Below are positions 27,936-35,905 of a DNA stretch of 64,000 bases, piece by piece. Source of the DNA: CAWVSB01 sp046710535 (lineage in GTDB: Bacteria > Pseudomonadota > Gammaproteobacteria > Pseudomonadales > CAWVSB01); NCBI GenBank assembly GCA_046710535.1, contig JBKEHH010000001.1:186001-250000 (forward strand), read 5' to 3'. The translations under genes and the position numbers were made by a program. Within the stretch, counting starts at the first letter, position 1, and each line of letters opens with the position of its first letter. The notes beneath the pieces were generated by a model. It did no database searches. It was given only the letters and a program-made list of their open reading frames with translations, and had not been told where the DNA came from.

Positions 27936-28010
27936 TGCTTGCAGCGTTAAACTTATCGGTCTGTTGAATTGGCATAAAATAAGTTATTTGTGTCCAAATC
28001 GCTGCAAGTA
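27936..28010 (+). ncRNA. Predicted structured RNA: three-way junction (candidate)
   Basis: Three perfectly complementary helices nest without gaps. P1: CTTGCAGCG (27938-27946) with CGCTGCAAG (28000-28008), extendable by a G-T and T-A pair. P2: AACTTAT (27950-27956) with ATAAGTT (27979-27985), 22-nt loop. P3: ATTTG (27986-27990) with CAAAT (27995-27999), TGTC tetraloop. Only TTA (27947-27949) is unpaired at the junction. It lies after the tRNA terminator and ends about 57 bp before the luciferase-like gene, where a leader RNA could sit. It is not an FMN, TPP or other riboswitch I recognise. It may also be a DNA-level inverted repeat. Confidence 0.5.
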
Positions 28011-28065
28011 ATGTTTGTTAGGGAAGGATTATCTATACTGACGTGGTTTAGCTAAGTGATAAGTG

Positions 28066-29049
28066 ATGACATTTAAATTATCGGTTTTAGATCAGTCTTT
28101 AGCCCGCTCTGCTGACGAGTCTAGTGCGGCGCTGCAAGAGACCCTAATAATGGCGAAGTGGTCAGAGCAATTAGGCTATGAGCGCTTTTGGGTATCTGAA
28201 CATCATGCCTTTCCATCAGTTGCAGGGAGTGCACCAGAAGTCCTATTGGCGGCAATTGGTGCGGCGACAGATACCATAAGAATAGGCTCTGGCGGCATTA
28301 TGTTGCCGCACTATAGCGCTTACAAAATCGCTGAGACTTTTTCTATGCTGGCTAATTTGTATCCAGATAGAGTAGACCTTGGGGTAGGGCGTGCGCCCGG
28401 TGCTGACATGGAAACTGCGATGGCGTTAGCGACTGATGGTAAACCTAAGTTTGAACGCTTTCCACAGCTTGTAGAGCAGCTGAGTGATTACCTATGGAAC
28501 TCCGATGCAAAGCCCATTGTTAGCCCTAAACCGCCACCAGGGCTGCCTTTGTGGATGCTTGGTTCTAGTCCTGATAGCGCACAATTGGCCGCAATAAGAG
28601 GTTTACCCTATAACTTAGCTGCATTTATTAATCCGCAGGCAGATGCTGGCTTGATTCAATATTATCGCCAGACATTTCAGCCCAGTGAGTTGTGGCCAGA
28701 GCCCTATGCCATTCTTACCATTAGCGTTTTCTGTGCCGATACATTTGAGCAAGCCAAAGCGTTGCAAATCACTCATGATATTAACTTTTTTCGCTTTATT
28801 ACGGGGCAAACTAACGGCGGTTTTTTAACTCCAGCTGAAGCCCAGCTTTACCCTATATCAGGTCAGCTAGAGCAATTTATCCAATCAAGATCACGGTTGC
28901 GCGCAGTAGGTACTCCGCAACAAGTTAAAGAAAAAGTTCAGGCAGTGGCGGCTGAATTTGCCGTCGATGAGATTATGGCAGTGACCAATATGTATTATTT
29001 GGAAGACAGAAAACGCTCATTTGAATTATTAAAACAACAGTTCGATTAA
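28066..29049 (+). CDS. LLM-class flavin-dependent oxidoreductase (luciferase-like)
   Basis: Luciferase-like monooxygenase fold (TIM barrel using FMNH2 or F420). 327 residues from ATG 28066; the in-frame GTG at 28063 is immediately upstream. Motifs FWVSEHHAFPSVAGSAPEVL and LGVGRAPGADMET are characteristic of the MsnO8-like subfamily. The donor cofactor and substrate are unknown. A candidate structured leader lies just upstream (27936-28010). Confidence 0.88.
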   Translation: MTFKLSVLDQSLARSADESSAALQETLIMAKWSEQLGYERFWVSEHHAFPSVAGSAPEVLLAAIGAATDTIRIGSGGIMLPHYSAYKIAETFSMLANLYPDRVDLGVGRAPGADMETAMALATDGKPKFERFPQLVEQLSDYLWNSDAKPIVSPKPPPGLPLWMLGSSPDSAQLAAIRGLPYNLAAFINPQADAGLIQYYRQTFQPSELWPEPYAILTISVFCADTFEQAKALQITHDINFFRFITGQTNGGFLTPAEAQLYPISGQLEQFIQSRSRLRAVGTPQQVKEKVQAVAAEFAVDEIMAVTNMYYLEDRKRSFELLKQQFD

Positions 29050-29115
29050 AGGCCCGTAATGGGGTTTTTATTTATCTCGCGCTATACGCGCAGACTCAAT
29101 TATTAGGTGGTTTTT

Positions 29116-29592
29116 GTGGCTAAAATATTTTTTGTAATTATAGCGGTAGTGATTGTTGGTTTTATGGTGGTTCGCTCGATGAGTAATAAACAATGGGCGC
29201 AGGAAAATATCGAGCGGGGTAAATTGTTTCTCTCTACCAATGGTTCGGCTGAAGGGATATCGGTAACTGATTCGGGCTTGCAGTATCAGGTGTTGGAAAA
29301 AGGCAATGGCAGCATTCGTCCTAGCTCCAAGAATACGGTTAGGGTCCATTATCACGGCACCTTGCTGGATGGTTCTGTGTTTGATAGCTCTGTGACTCGT
29401 GGTGAGCCTATTTCTTTTGGGCTACATCAAGTTATTAAAGGTTGGACTGAAGGGTTACAGTTAATGGTGGTTGGCGATAAATATAGATTGTTTATCCCTA
29501 GTCATCTTGCCTATGGTAATCGCAGTGCAGGCTCTATTCAGCCTGGCTCTACCTTGATTTTTGACGTTGAACTACTTGGCATTAACGAATAA
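29116..29592 (+). CDS. FKBP-type peptidyl-prolyl cis-trans isomerase, membrane-anchored
   Basis: 158 residues. The start GTG at 29116 has AGGTGG five bases upstream; a GTG at 29107 is the alternative. One N-terminal membrane segment (FFVIIAVVIVGFMVV), then the FKBP domain: RVHYHGTLLDGSVFDSS, GWTEGLQLM and the C-terminal PGSTLIFDVELL. The anchor suggests a periplasmic foldase. Confidence 0.9.
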   Translation: MAKIFFVIIAVVIVGFMVVRSMSNKQWAQENIERGKLFLSTNGSAEGISVTDSGLQYQVLEKGNGSIRPSSKNTVRVHYHGTLLDGSVFDSSVTRGEPISFGLHQVIKGWTEGLQLMVVGDKYRLFIPSHLAYGNRSAGSIQPGSTLIFDVELLGINE

Positions 29593-29624
29593 CGCGCATA
29601 TTACTTTAGATTTTTTATCTGCAT

Positions 29625-29668
29625 TTGTCACTGTGGTGACAAGTCTGAGTTGGGTCGCTGGCTATAAT
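29625..29668 (+). promoter_or_regulatory. Palindromic operator candidate and -10 element upstream of the Baeyer-Villiger gene
   Basis: TTGTCAC (29625-29631) and GTGACAA (29636-29642) form a perfect 7-bp inverted repeat with a 4-bp spacer, 20 bp before TATAAT (29663-29668). The TATAAT lies 105 bp before the ATG. A -35 element is not clear; the palindrome sits where one would be, which suggests regulated transcription. Confidence 0.5.
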
Positions 29669-29773
29669 AGCATTCCAAATATCACTGACTGTAGAGTTGC
29701 TTTAAAGATACCTAGGGTCATTTAGTTAGAAAGTATCTAACTGTAAACTGCCATTTTTCGCTGAGGCTGAATT

Positions 29774-31225
29774 ATGAATACTAACCATGTAGATGTCTTA
29801 ATTGTTGGGGCTGGTATTTCTGGCATCGGCACGGCTTATCATTTGCAAGCCAATAGCCCTGATCGCACTTATACCATTATCGAAGCAAGGCAAGAAGTTG
29901 GCGGAACCTGGGATTTATTTCGCTATCCGGGTATCAGGTCAGATTCTGATATGTATACCTTTGGTTTTAATTTTAAGCCATGGTCGTCTCCTAAGGCGAT
30001 ATCGCCGGGCGGTGATATTCGTGACTATGTAAAAGAAGCGGCTGTTGAAAATGGTATTTATGCCAATATTCAGTTTAGTCATAAGGTAATCCACGCTAGT
30101 TGGTCCAGTGAAAATAAATATTGGTCAGTAACAGTGCTAAATACCGCTACCGGCGAAGAGCGGATAGTTATCTGTAATTTCTTTTTCGCAGCTTCCGGTT
30201 ATTACAGTTATGACGAAGGCTATACCCCTGAATTTATCGGCCGTGATGACTTTAAAGGAGAGATAATTCATCCACAAAAATGGCCAGAAAATTTAGACTA
30301 CAGCGGTAAAAAAGTAATAGTTATCGGCAGCGGCGCCACTGCAGTGACATTGGTGCCGAGCATGGCTGAAACTGCCGAGCAAGTTGTTATGTTACAGCGC
30401 TCGCCAACGTATATTGCCGCCGTGCCTGAACAAGATCAGTTTGCCAACTTCTTACGCCGGCATCTGCCAGCTAAGATTGCTTATTCATTAAGTCGTTGGA
30501 AAAAAATTCTGTTTGGCATTTTTATGTTCAATTTTGCCAAGCGTTATCCTGATAAAACCAAAAAGATGATTATGGACGGCGCTAAGGCTTATTTAGGCGA
30601 TGACTATGATATTTATAAGCATTTTTCGCCCAGCTATAATCCATGGGATCAGCGCATTTGTGCGGTGCCAGATGGTGATCTATTTAAAAGTATTCGTAGT
30701 GGTAAGGCGGTTATGGTTACCGATCATATCGACCGATTTACCGAAAATGGTATTAAGCTAAAGTCTGGTGAAGAGTTGGTCGCAGACATTATTATCACCG
30801 CAACTGGTTTAAACGCCGCGATCTTGCACAATATCAGTTTTGAGGTGGACGGGGAAAAAATCGATATTGGTAAAACTTTTTGTTACAAAGGAATGATGCT
30901 GAGTGGAGTGCCCAACTTTGCATTTTCTATGGGCTATACTAATGCATCTTGGACCTTGAAATCTGATTTAGTCGGGCAATATGTGGCGCGCTTGTTAAAT
31001 TATATGAATGATAAATCTTTTCAGCAGTGTATGCCGACAGTTCCTGAGCAAGGAATGGAAGTAGAGGCAATGATGGATTTTACTTCTGGCTATGTTCTGC
31101 GCTCTATCGACTCCATGCCAAAACAGGGTAAGCATAAGCCTTGGCGCCTGTATCAGAATTATATACTCGATCGTATTAGCCTTAGTACTAGCTCGGTTAA
31201 TGATAGCTCGATTTACTTTAGCTAA
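29774..31225 (+). CDS. EthA-like flavin-containing Baeyer-Villiger monooxygenase
   Basis: 483 residues, the length of mycobacterial EthA. FAD site GAGISGIGTAYHL, second Rossmann loop IGSGATAVTL, EVGGTWDLFRYPGIRSDSD, and the type I Baeyer-Villiger fingerprint F-x-G-x3-H-x3-W-P in FKGEIIHPQKWPE. Segments such as GYTNASWTLK and PWDQR.C follow EthA closely from memory. It inserts oxygen next to ketones using NADPH. The 3' end overlaps the converging cupin gene by 4 bp. Confidence 0.92.
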   Translation: MNTNHVDVLIVGAGISGIGTAYHLQANSPDRTYTIIEARQEVGGTWDLFRYPGIRSDSDMYTFGFNFKPWSSPKAISPGGDIRDYVKEAAVENGIYANIQFSHKVIHASWSSENKYWSVTVLNTATGEERIVICNFFFAASGYYSYDEGYTPEFIGRDDFKGEIIHPQKWPENLDYSGKKVIVIGSGATAVTLVPSMAETAEQVVMLQRSPTYIAAVPEQDQFANFLRRHLPAKIAYSLSRWKKILFGIFMFNFAKRYPDKTKKMIMDGAKAYLGDDYDIYKHFSPSYNPWDQRICAVPDGDLFKSIRSGKAVMVTDHIDRFTENGIKLKSGEELVADIIITATGLNAAILHNISFEVDGEKIDIGKTFCYKGMMLSGVPNFAFSMGYTNASWTLKSDLVGQYVARLLNYMNDKSFQQCMPTVPEQGMEVEAMMDFTSGYVLRSIDSMPKQGKHKPWRLYQNYILDRISLSTSSVNDSSIYFS

Positions 31226-31869
31226 GCTAAGTGACCGACCTTCACCCAGATTAAAGTATCCTCATCAACATAAGGATTATGAGAGCTTAAATGTGGGCTA
31301 CGAATCCATGTGCCTGCTGGATAGCTATCGAGCTCGTCTTTAAACTCACCGTTGATCACATAAATCTCTTCTCCCCCGAAATGTGTGTGCGGCTGGAACC
31401 TCTCGCCAGCGGGCCATTTTACTAAGGCAACATGCTCAGCGCCAAAGCTGTGTAATGGCATTACTTGTAAATTACCATTGCCGGGCAGCCACTCGGTGCT
31501 TTTGGTATCAATTGTAATGTGGTCACTGTCATTAGCTTGAAATTGATGCAGCTTTACCAACAGTACGCAACCCTGCTCGCTAAAGGGTGCATGAATAAAT
31601 CCCTCCGGGTTTCTAAAATAAGTGCCAGCATGGTAGTCACCGGTTTGATCTGAAAATGTTTCTTCCAAAACCAAGATCTCTTCACCTAAGGGATGATTAT
31701 GTTGAGAAAACTTGGCGCCGGCATCGTAGCGCACAATACTGGTAGCGTGGCCAAGTTCTTTGTCTTTGCGGGCCAGGGGTTTACGCCATACCCCTTGCAT
31801 GGGACTTTGTAACCAGTCGTGTTCGTTGGTGTCTACTACAACTCGCTGGCTGAAATCCATATTGATCAT
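31222..31869 (-). CDS. Two-domain cupin protein (ChrR-like cupin)
   Basis: 215 residues made of two similar cupin domains. First: FSQHNHPLGEEILVLEETF...GTYFRNP; second: FQPHTHFGGEEIYVINGEF...GTWIRSP. Each keeps the HxH..E metal-binding signature. ChrR cupin domains act in anti-sigma factors, but no sigma-binding domain is present here. The start ATG at 31869 overlaps the crp-like gene stop (ATGA), so the two genes are translationally coupled. Confidence 0.85.
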   Translation of the reverse strand: MINMDFSQRVVVDTNEHDWLQSPMQGVWRKPLARKDKELGHATSIVRYDAGAKFSQHNHPLGEEILVLEETFSDQTGDYHAGTYFRNPEGFIHAPFSEQGCVLLVKLHQFQANDSDHITIDTKSTEWLPGNGNLQVMPLHSFGAEHVALVKWPAGERFQPHTHFGGEEIYVINGEFKDELDSYPAGTWIRSPHLSSHNPYVDEDTLIWVKVGHLA

Positions 31870-32552
31870 AAATATTCGCTCATTGGTGATGTTAATAAGG
31901 CTTGTAACGCAGTTTGGTTTTCAATTTCCACATTGCCGTAGCTAATACTAATCAATGCCTCTTTTTCCCAGCTCTTTAATACTCTAGAAATACTTTGACG
32001 TGTGACACCAAGCGAAGCGGCTAGTTCTTCTTGACTTAGCTTAATAGCGTATTCACTACGTACTTTATGTAAGCGCAGTAATAGTTTTGCTAAGCGCACG
32101 CTCACCGGCAGAAACGCTTGCTCTTCGAATATCTTTCCCGCTTGGCGTAGCCTGAGACAAAATACTGAAATAAAGTGACGGTAGAGTTCCGGCTGACGAT
32201 CTAGTAGTTGCAGTAGGTCACTACGCAAAAGTTTTACCATTTTAGTGTCGCCAGCAGCAATTGCGGTCTGAGCTCGAGGATGTCCATCTAACGCAGAGCT
32301 ATCACCAAACCAGCGGCCAGGTGTTGTTAGTCCAAATAGGCAGAACTTACCACTGACATCTTCACCTAGTAATTTTACTGCTCCTTCCAAGACACCATAA
32401 AGCGCGGTAGCTTCATCGCCTATTTGATAAATTACTTCGCCGTCGTTGAAAATTTGGCTATGACTGCAATCGGCAAGATGTTGCTTAGCCGCACTATCAA
32501 AATCACGAAACAGTCCTGTCTCTTCAAGTTGTTGGGTGGTAGTCGATGGCAT
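31866..32552 (-). CDS. Crp/Fnr-family transcriptional regulator
   Basis: 228 residues. N-terminal cyclic-nucleotide-binding beta-barrel (about 15-120, including IYQIGDEATALYGVLEGAVK) and C-terminal HTH_Crp (LSQEELAASLGVTRQSISRVL). No Fnr-type N-terminal cysteine cluster, so not an oxygen sensor of the Fnr kind. It is divergent from the HMG-CoA reductase gene; a palindrome in between (32585-32607) is a candidate operator. Confidence 0.9.
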   Translation of the reverse strand: MPSTTTQQLEETGLFRDFDSAAKQHLADCSHSQIFNDGEVIYQIGDEATALYGVLEGAVKLLGEDVSGKFCLFGLTTPGRWFGDSSALDGHPRAQTAIAAGDTKMVKLLRSDLLQLLDRQPELYRHFISVFCLRLRQAGKIFEEQAFLPVSVRLAKLLLRLHKVRSEYAIKLSQEELAASLGVTRQSISRVLKSWEKEALISISYGNVEIENQTALQALLTSPMSEYL

Positions 32553-32583
32553 AAGTTCTCCTATATAGTGGCTAATGTAACAT

Positions 32584-32607
32584 TTTTAACAGTTAACACT
32601 GTTGAAA
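32584..32607. promoter_or_regulatory. Candidate Crp/Fnr-type operator
   Basis: AACAGT-TAAC-ACTGTT (32588-32603) is a perfect 16-bp inverted repeat, extending outward by three more complementary bases after one mismatch (TTT..AAA). It lies between the divergent regulator (start 32552) and HMG-CoA reductase (start 32660), so control of both is plausible. It does not match the classical Crp (TGTGA-N6-TCACA) or Fnr sites. Confidence 0.55.
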
Positions 32608-32659
32608 TGGATACAATAGATGTATTGATTATTTAATTAACAATAGTGAGAGATTAATT

Positions 32660-33826
32660 ATGTCCGACCGTATCCCAAGAGAAAAAGAGAATGATTATAC
32701 TGTTGAGATGGCAGCAAAACGCCGTGAGTTTGTTACTGAGAAAACAGGGGTAGCACTTGATAATGTGGGTAGCTTCTCTTTTGATCCAGCGGTGACTGCC
32801 GGTAACGTAGAAAATTTTATTGGTGTCGCTCAGGTACCTATCGGCTTGGCGGGTCCTTTATTAGTTAATGGTGAACACGCTAAAGGTGAATTTTATGTGC
32901 CCATGGCAACTAGCGAAGGTACCTTAGTTGCTAGCTATAATCGCGGTATGCGACTGCTGCACGAAGCGGGTGGCGCGATGGTAACGGTGGTTGATGATGC
33001 AATGCAGCGCGCCCCAGTATTCATTTTTGAGAATGCCCGCCAAGCACGTGATTTTGGTTTGTGGGTTGATGAAAATTTTGAGCTAATCAAAGTCCAAGCT
33101 GAAACTACTACCAGATCAGGTAAGTTGCGTAATATTGAGCAATACGCAGCAGGGCGTATGCGTTATTTACGATTTAACTACACTACTGGCGATGCCGCCG
33201 GACAAAATATGGTGGGCAAGGCTACTTTTATTGCCTGTGAATGGATTAAAGACAGTTATGCTGGCATTGATCGCTATATGTTGTCGGGTGCTATGGATAC
33301 CGATAAGAAGCATTCTCAGCTAAATACGTTGCATACTCGCGGCAAGCGAGTCATTGCCGAAGCGGTATTGCCTAATGAGTTGATTCAGAGGGTGATGGGT
33401 GTGTCATCAATGGCCTTGTATAAAGCGCGCGCGATTACTCAGGTAGGTAATTTTATGGCGGGCTCGGTAAATACTGGAGCTCATTCTGCTAACGGTATAA
33501 CTGCTACTTTTATGGCTACGGGCCAAGACGTGGCTAATGTTGCCGAGTCATCTGCAGCAGTTACCTATGCTGATATCGATGAAGCAGGTAACTATTATTT
33601 TTCAATTACTATTCCATCCTTAATTGTTGCGACTTATGGTGGTGGCACAGGGCTGCCAACACAGCAAGAATGTCTAAAACTAATGGGCTGTGACGGCAAT
33701 GGTAAGGTCCGTAAATTGGCAGAAATTATTGGTGCAACTGTGCTGGCAGGAGAGTTGTCGCTAATGAGTGCAGTGTTGGCTGGCGACTGGGTGACTAGTC
33801 ATGATGCGTTGGGGCGTAATCGCTAA
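32660..33826 (+). CDS. Hydroxymethylglutaryl-CoA reductase (class I-like)
   Basis: Reduces HMG-CoA to mevalonate with 2 NADPH, or the reverse. 388 residues. Class I-type signatures: ENFIGVAQVPIGLAGPL; catalytic Glu in ATSEGTLVAS; Lys in MDTDKKHSQLN; Asp in GQDVANVAESS; GGGTGLPTQ; LAGELSLMSAVL; C-terminal SHDALGRNR with the catalytic His. All four catalytic residues are intact. The organism also has ispG (MEP pathway), so the role is unclear; no other mevalonate gene is in the window. Confidence 0.93.
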   Translation: MSDRIPREKENDYTVEMAAKRREFVTEKTGVALDNVGSFSFDPAVTAGNVENFIGVAQVPIGLAGPLLVNGEHAKGEFYVPMATSEGTLVASYNRGMRLLHEAGGAMVTVVDDAMQRAPVFIFENARQARDFGLWVDENFELIKVQAETTTRSGKLRNIEQYAAGRMRYLRFNYTTGDAAGQNMVGKATFIACEWIKDSYAGIDRYMLSGAMDTDKKHSQLNTLHTRGKRVIAEAVLPNELIQRVMGVSSMALYKARAITQVGNFMAGSVNTGAHSANGITATFMATGQDVANVAESSAAVTYADIDEAGNYYFSITIPSLIVATYGGGTGLPTQQECLKLMGCDGNGKVRKLAEIIGATVLAGELSLMSAVLAGDWVTSHDALGRNR

Positions 33827-33848
33827 TTTGGATAAGCAGGTTATCAAG

Positions 33849-33873
33849 CCGAATCGTTCGATTCGGTTTTTTT
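33849..33873 (+). terminator. Rho-independent terminator after HMG-CoA reductase
   Basis: CCGAATC (33849-33855), loop GTTC, GATTCGG (33860-33866), then a run of T's. Perfect 7-bp stem, 22 bp after the stop codon. Confidence 0.9.
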
Positions 33874-33990
33874 ACTATCGAATGATTAACTATCGACTGT
33901 TTGGATTATGTTAGAACTATTCAGTATTTGGATATTTTTTCGGGAGTTATAGCGGGTAACTAATAGCACTTAATGCGGTAAGTTAAAATT

Positions 33991-35871
33991 TCATTTAGCA
34001 GTTTTTTCTAAAAAATCAATAAATTGATCTGCCGCTAGTGCTTTACTCCAAAATTTCCCCTGACCTATATCGCAACCCATACCGCTCAATATGTCTATAG
34101 TTTCTGGCACTTCAATACCTTCGCCAATCACTTTTATATCTAAACCCTTAGCGATATTAATAATCGCATGGACAATAGCATTATCGTAATTTTCATCAAG
34201 ATTTTTAATAAATGATTGGTCAATTTTTAGCGCATTAATATCATATTTTTTTAAATTTCCTAAATTAGAATAACCTGTACCGAAATTGTTAATGACTATA
34301 GTAATACCCATAGTTTTTAGAATGTTTAAGGTGGCTATTAAATTTGGTGAGTTATCAACAAACAACTCTTCAGCAACTTGAATCTCCAGGTGATGCCCAC
34401 TTAGATCTGTGAACATCAAATTACGCTCGACCGACTCGATTATTTTTCCAGAGCTAAACTGTACTAAGGATGAGCTAACTGCCACGGGGATTTCATGACC
34501 GAGGTTTACCCAACGATTGCAGGCAATACAGGCCCTATCAATCATCCAGTCGCCGATATCGAAAATAAGGCCTGACTTTTCAGCAAGCAACAAAAATACC
34601 TTGGGGTCAATAGCTCCACGAGTAGGGTGGGTCCAGCGTATCACTGCTTCTGCACCGACAATTGCATTGGTCGTTAGTGATATTTTTGGCTGAAAGGCAA
34701 TAGACAATTCGTCATTACTAATGGCATCTTTTAAATCAATTTGTAGTTGAGCATGCTCTACCAGCTCTTCATCAAATTTCGGATTGTGATAAGAGTAACT
34801 ATTGCGACCACGAGCCTTGGCCTTTCCTAATGCAATATCAGCCTGTAATTTTAACTCTTCATAGGTTTGATCGCTGTCGCGGGCGATGGCTATACCTATA
34901 GACGTTGTCGACTTAACATTTATATCGCCAATGATATGAGACTTTTTTAGGCATTGTTGTATGTCGCTAATCAAGTTTCTTATGGCTATGTCATCAGTGT
35001 TTTCTATGATAACTAAAAACTTATCTCCGCCGATATGGTAAAGGTTTCCTAGTTCGTCTAGAGCACTATTAAGTCGCTGCGAAATTTCTATTAGGTACTG
35101 GTCACCGAAATTATGCCCCATTGAGTCGTTAATGCTTTTAAAATTATCTAAATCGAGCAGCATTACGCAATCATGTTTTACTTTGTCGTGAGCAAAGACA
35201 TATTGTGCCAACTTATCATCAGCTGCTGTTTTATTCGGAAGGTCGGTTAAAACATCATGATTGATTAAATGCTGTGCTTTGCTGCGAGAGGCCTCTACGT
35301 GTTCATTTTGCTTAGCTAGGCGTATCGACATGCGCTGCATATCGATACCTAACAGTCTTATACTCGCTGTTAGAAATAGAACAAGTACACTCCAGCTAAC
35401 AGCAGAGATAAAACTGTTGCCTGGCTCCGGATGGTTATAGATGCCAGCATAATTTACATAGCCGATAGCGAGGATATTTATTATTGCTAGTGCAAGAAGG
35501 ATAAAAAATACTTTTGGTTTAGCCAAAAAAGCACTAAAGATTAGCAGTATAGGTATTGCCATTAAAGATAGGTCGCGCAGACCATAAAACTGCCAAACTA
35601 AACCGAAGATGATTGTTAGTATAAAACTAAAAATCACTATAGCTACTAGGTCGGTTTTACCAGCTGTTAATAAAAAGTATACGATAAAAAAATGCAGGCA
35701 ACTGCTTAGTAAAATCGACGCTATTAGATAATTTTGAGAAAAAATTGCGATGCATGAAAGAGCAACAAAAAGCCCCTCAATGCCCCAGAATATTTGCGTT
35801 AAGCGACGATGCCTGTTGGCAATATATTGCTTATACTTAATGGACTGTGAATTTATATTAGTCAGATCCAT
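33991..35871 (-). CDS. GGDEF-EAL protein with degenerate active sites
   Basis: 626 residues: about six N-terminal membrane segments (to ~190), GGDEF domain (~205-360), EAL domain (~375-625). The signature motif reads GGDKF, so the catalytic Glu is lost. In the EAL domain the first Glu is kept (AEAVIRW), but the metal-binding Asn of the N-x-S segment is Ser (AVSSSLVQF) and the Asp pair of DDFGTG is Asn-Asn (NNFGTG). Catalysis by either domain is unlikely; a c-di-GMP sensor or allosteric role is inference. It is a full-length paralogue of the broken neighbour at 35906-37815. Confidence 0.88.
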   Translation of the reverse strand: MDLTNINSQSIKYKQYIANRHRRLTQIFWGIEGLFVALSCIAIFSQNYLIASILLSSCLHFFIVYFLLTAGKTDLVAIVIFSFILTIIFGLVWQFYGLRDLSLMAIPILLIFSAFLAKPKVFFILLALAIINILAIGYVNYAGIYNHPEPGNSFISAVSWSVLVLFLTASIRLLGIDMQRMSIRLAKQNEHVEASRSKAQHLINHDVLTDLPNKTAADDKLAQYVFAHDKVKHDCVMLLDLDNFKSINDSMGHNFGDQYLIEISQRLNSALDELGNLYHIGGDKFLVIIENTDDIAIRNLISDIQQCLKKSHIIGDINVKSTTSIGIAIARDSDQTYEELKLQADIALGKAKARGRNSYSYHNPKFDEELVEHAQLQIDLKDAISNDELSIAFQPKISLTTNAIVGAEAVIRWTHPTRGAIDPKVFLLLAEKSGLIFDIGDWMIDRACIACNRWVNLGHEIPVAVSSSLVQFSSGKIIESVERNLMFTDLSGHHLEIQVAEELFVDNSPNLIATLNILKTMGITIVINNFGTGYSNLGNLKKYDINALKIDQSFIKNLDENYDNAIVHAIINIAKGLDIKVIGEGIEVPETIDILSGMGCDIGQGKFWSKALAADQFIDFLEKTAK

Positions 35872-35905
35872 CTACTAGTTGCCTACGTTAAAACTTCTAT
35901 CATTT

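Noticed and set aside
27936..28010. Integron attC site or FMN riboswitch
   Set aside because: The GTTAAAC heptamer is on the wrong side for attC and the arms are too perfect; the conserved FMN riboswitch core is absent.
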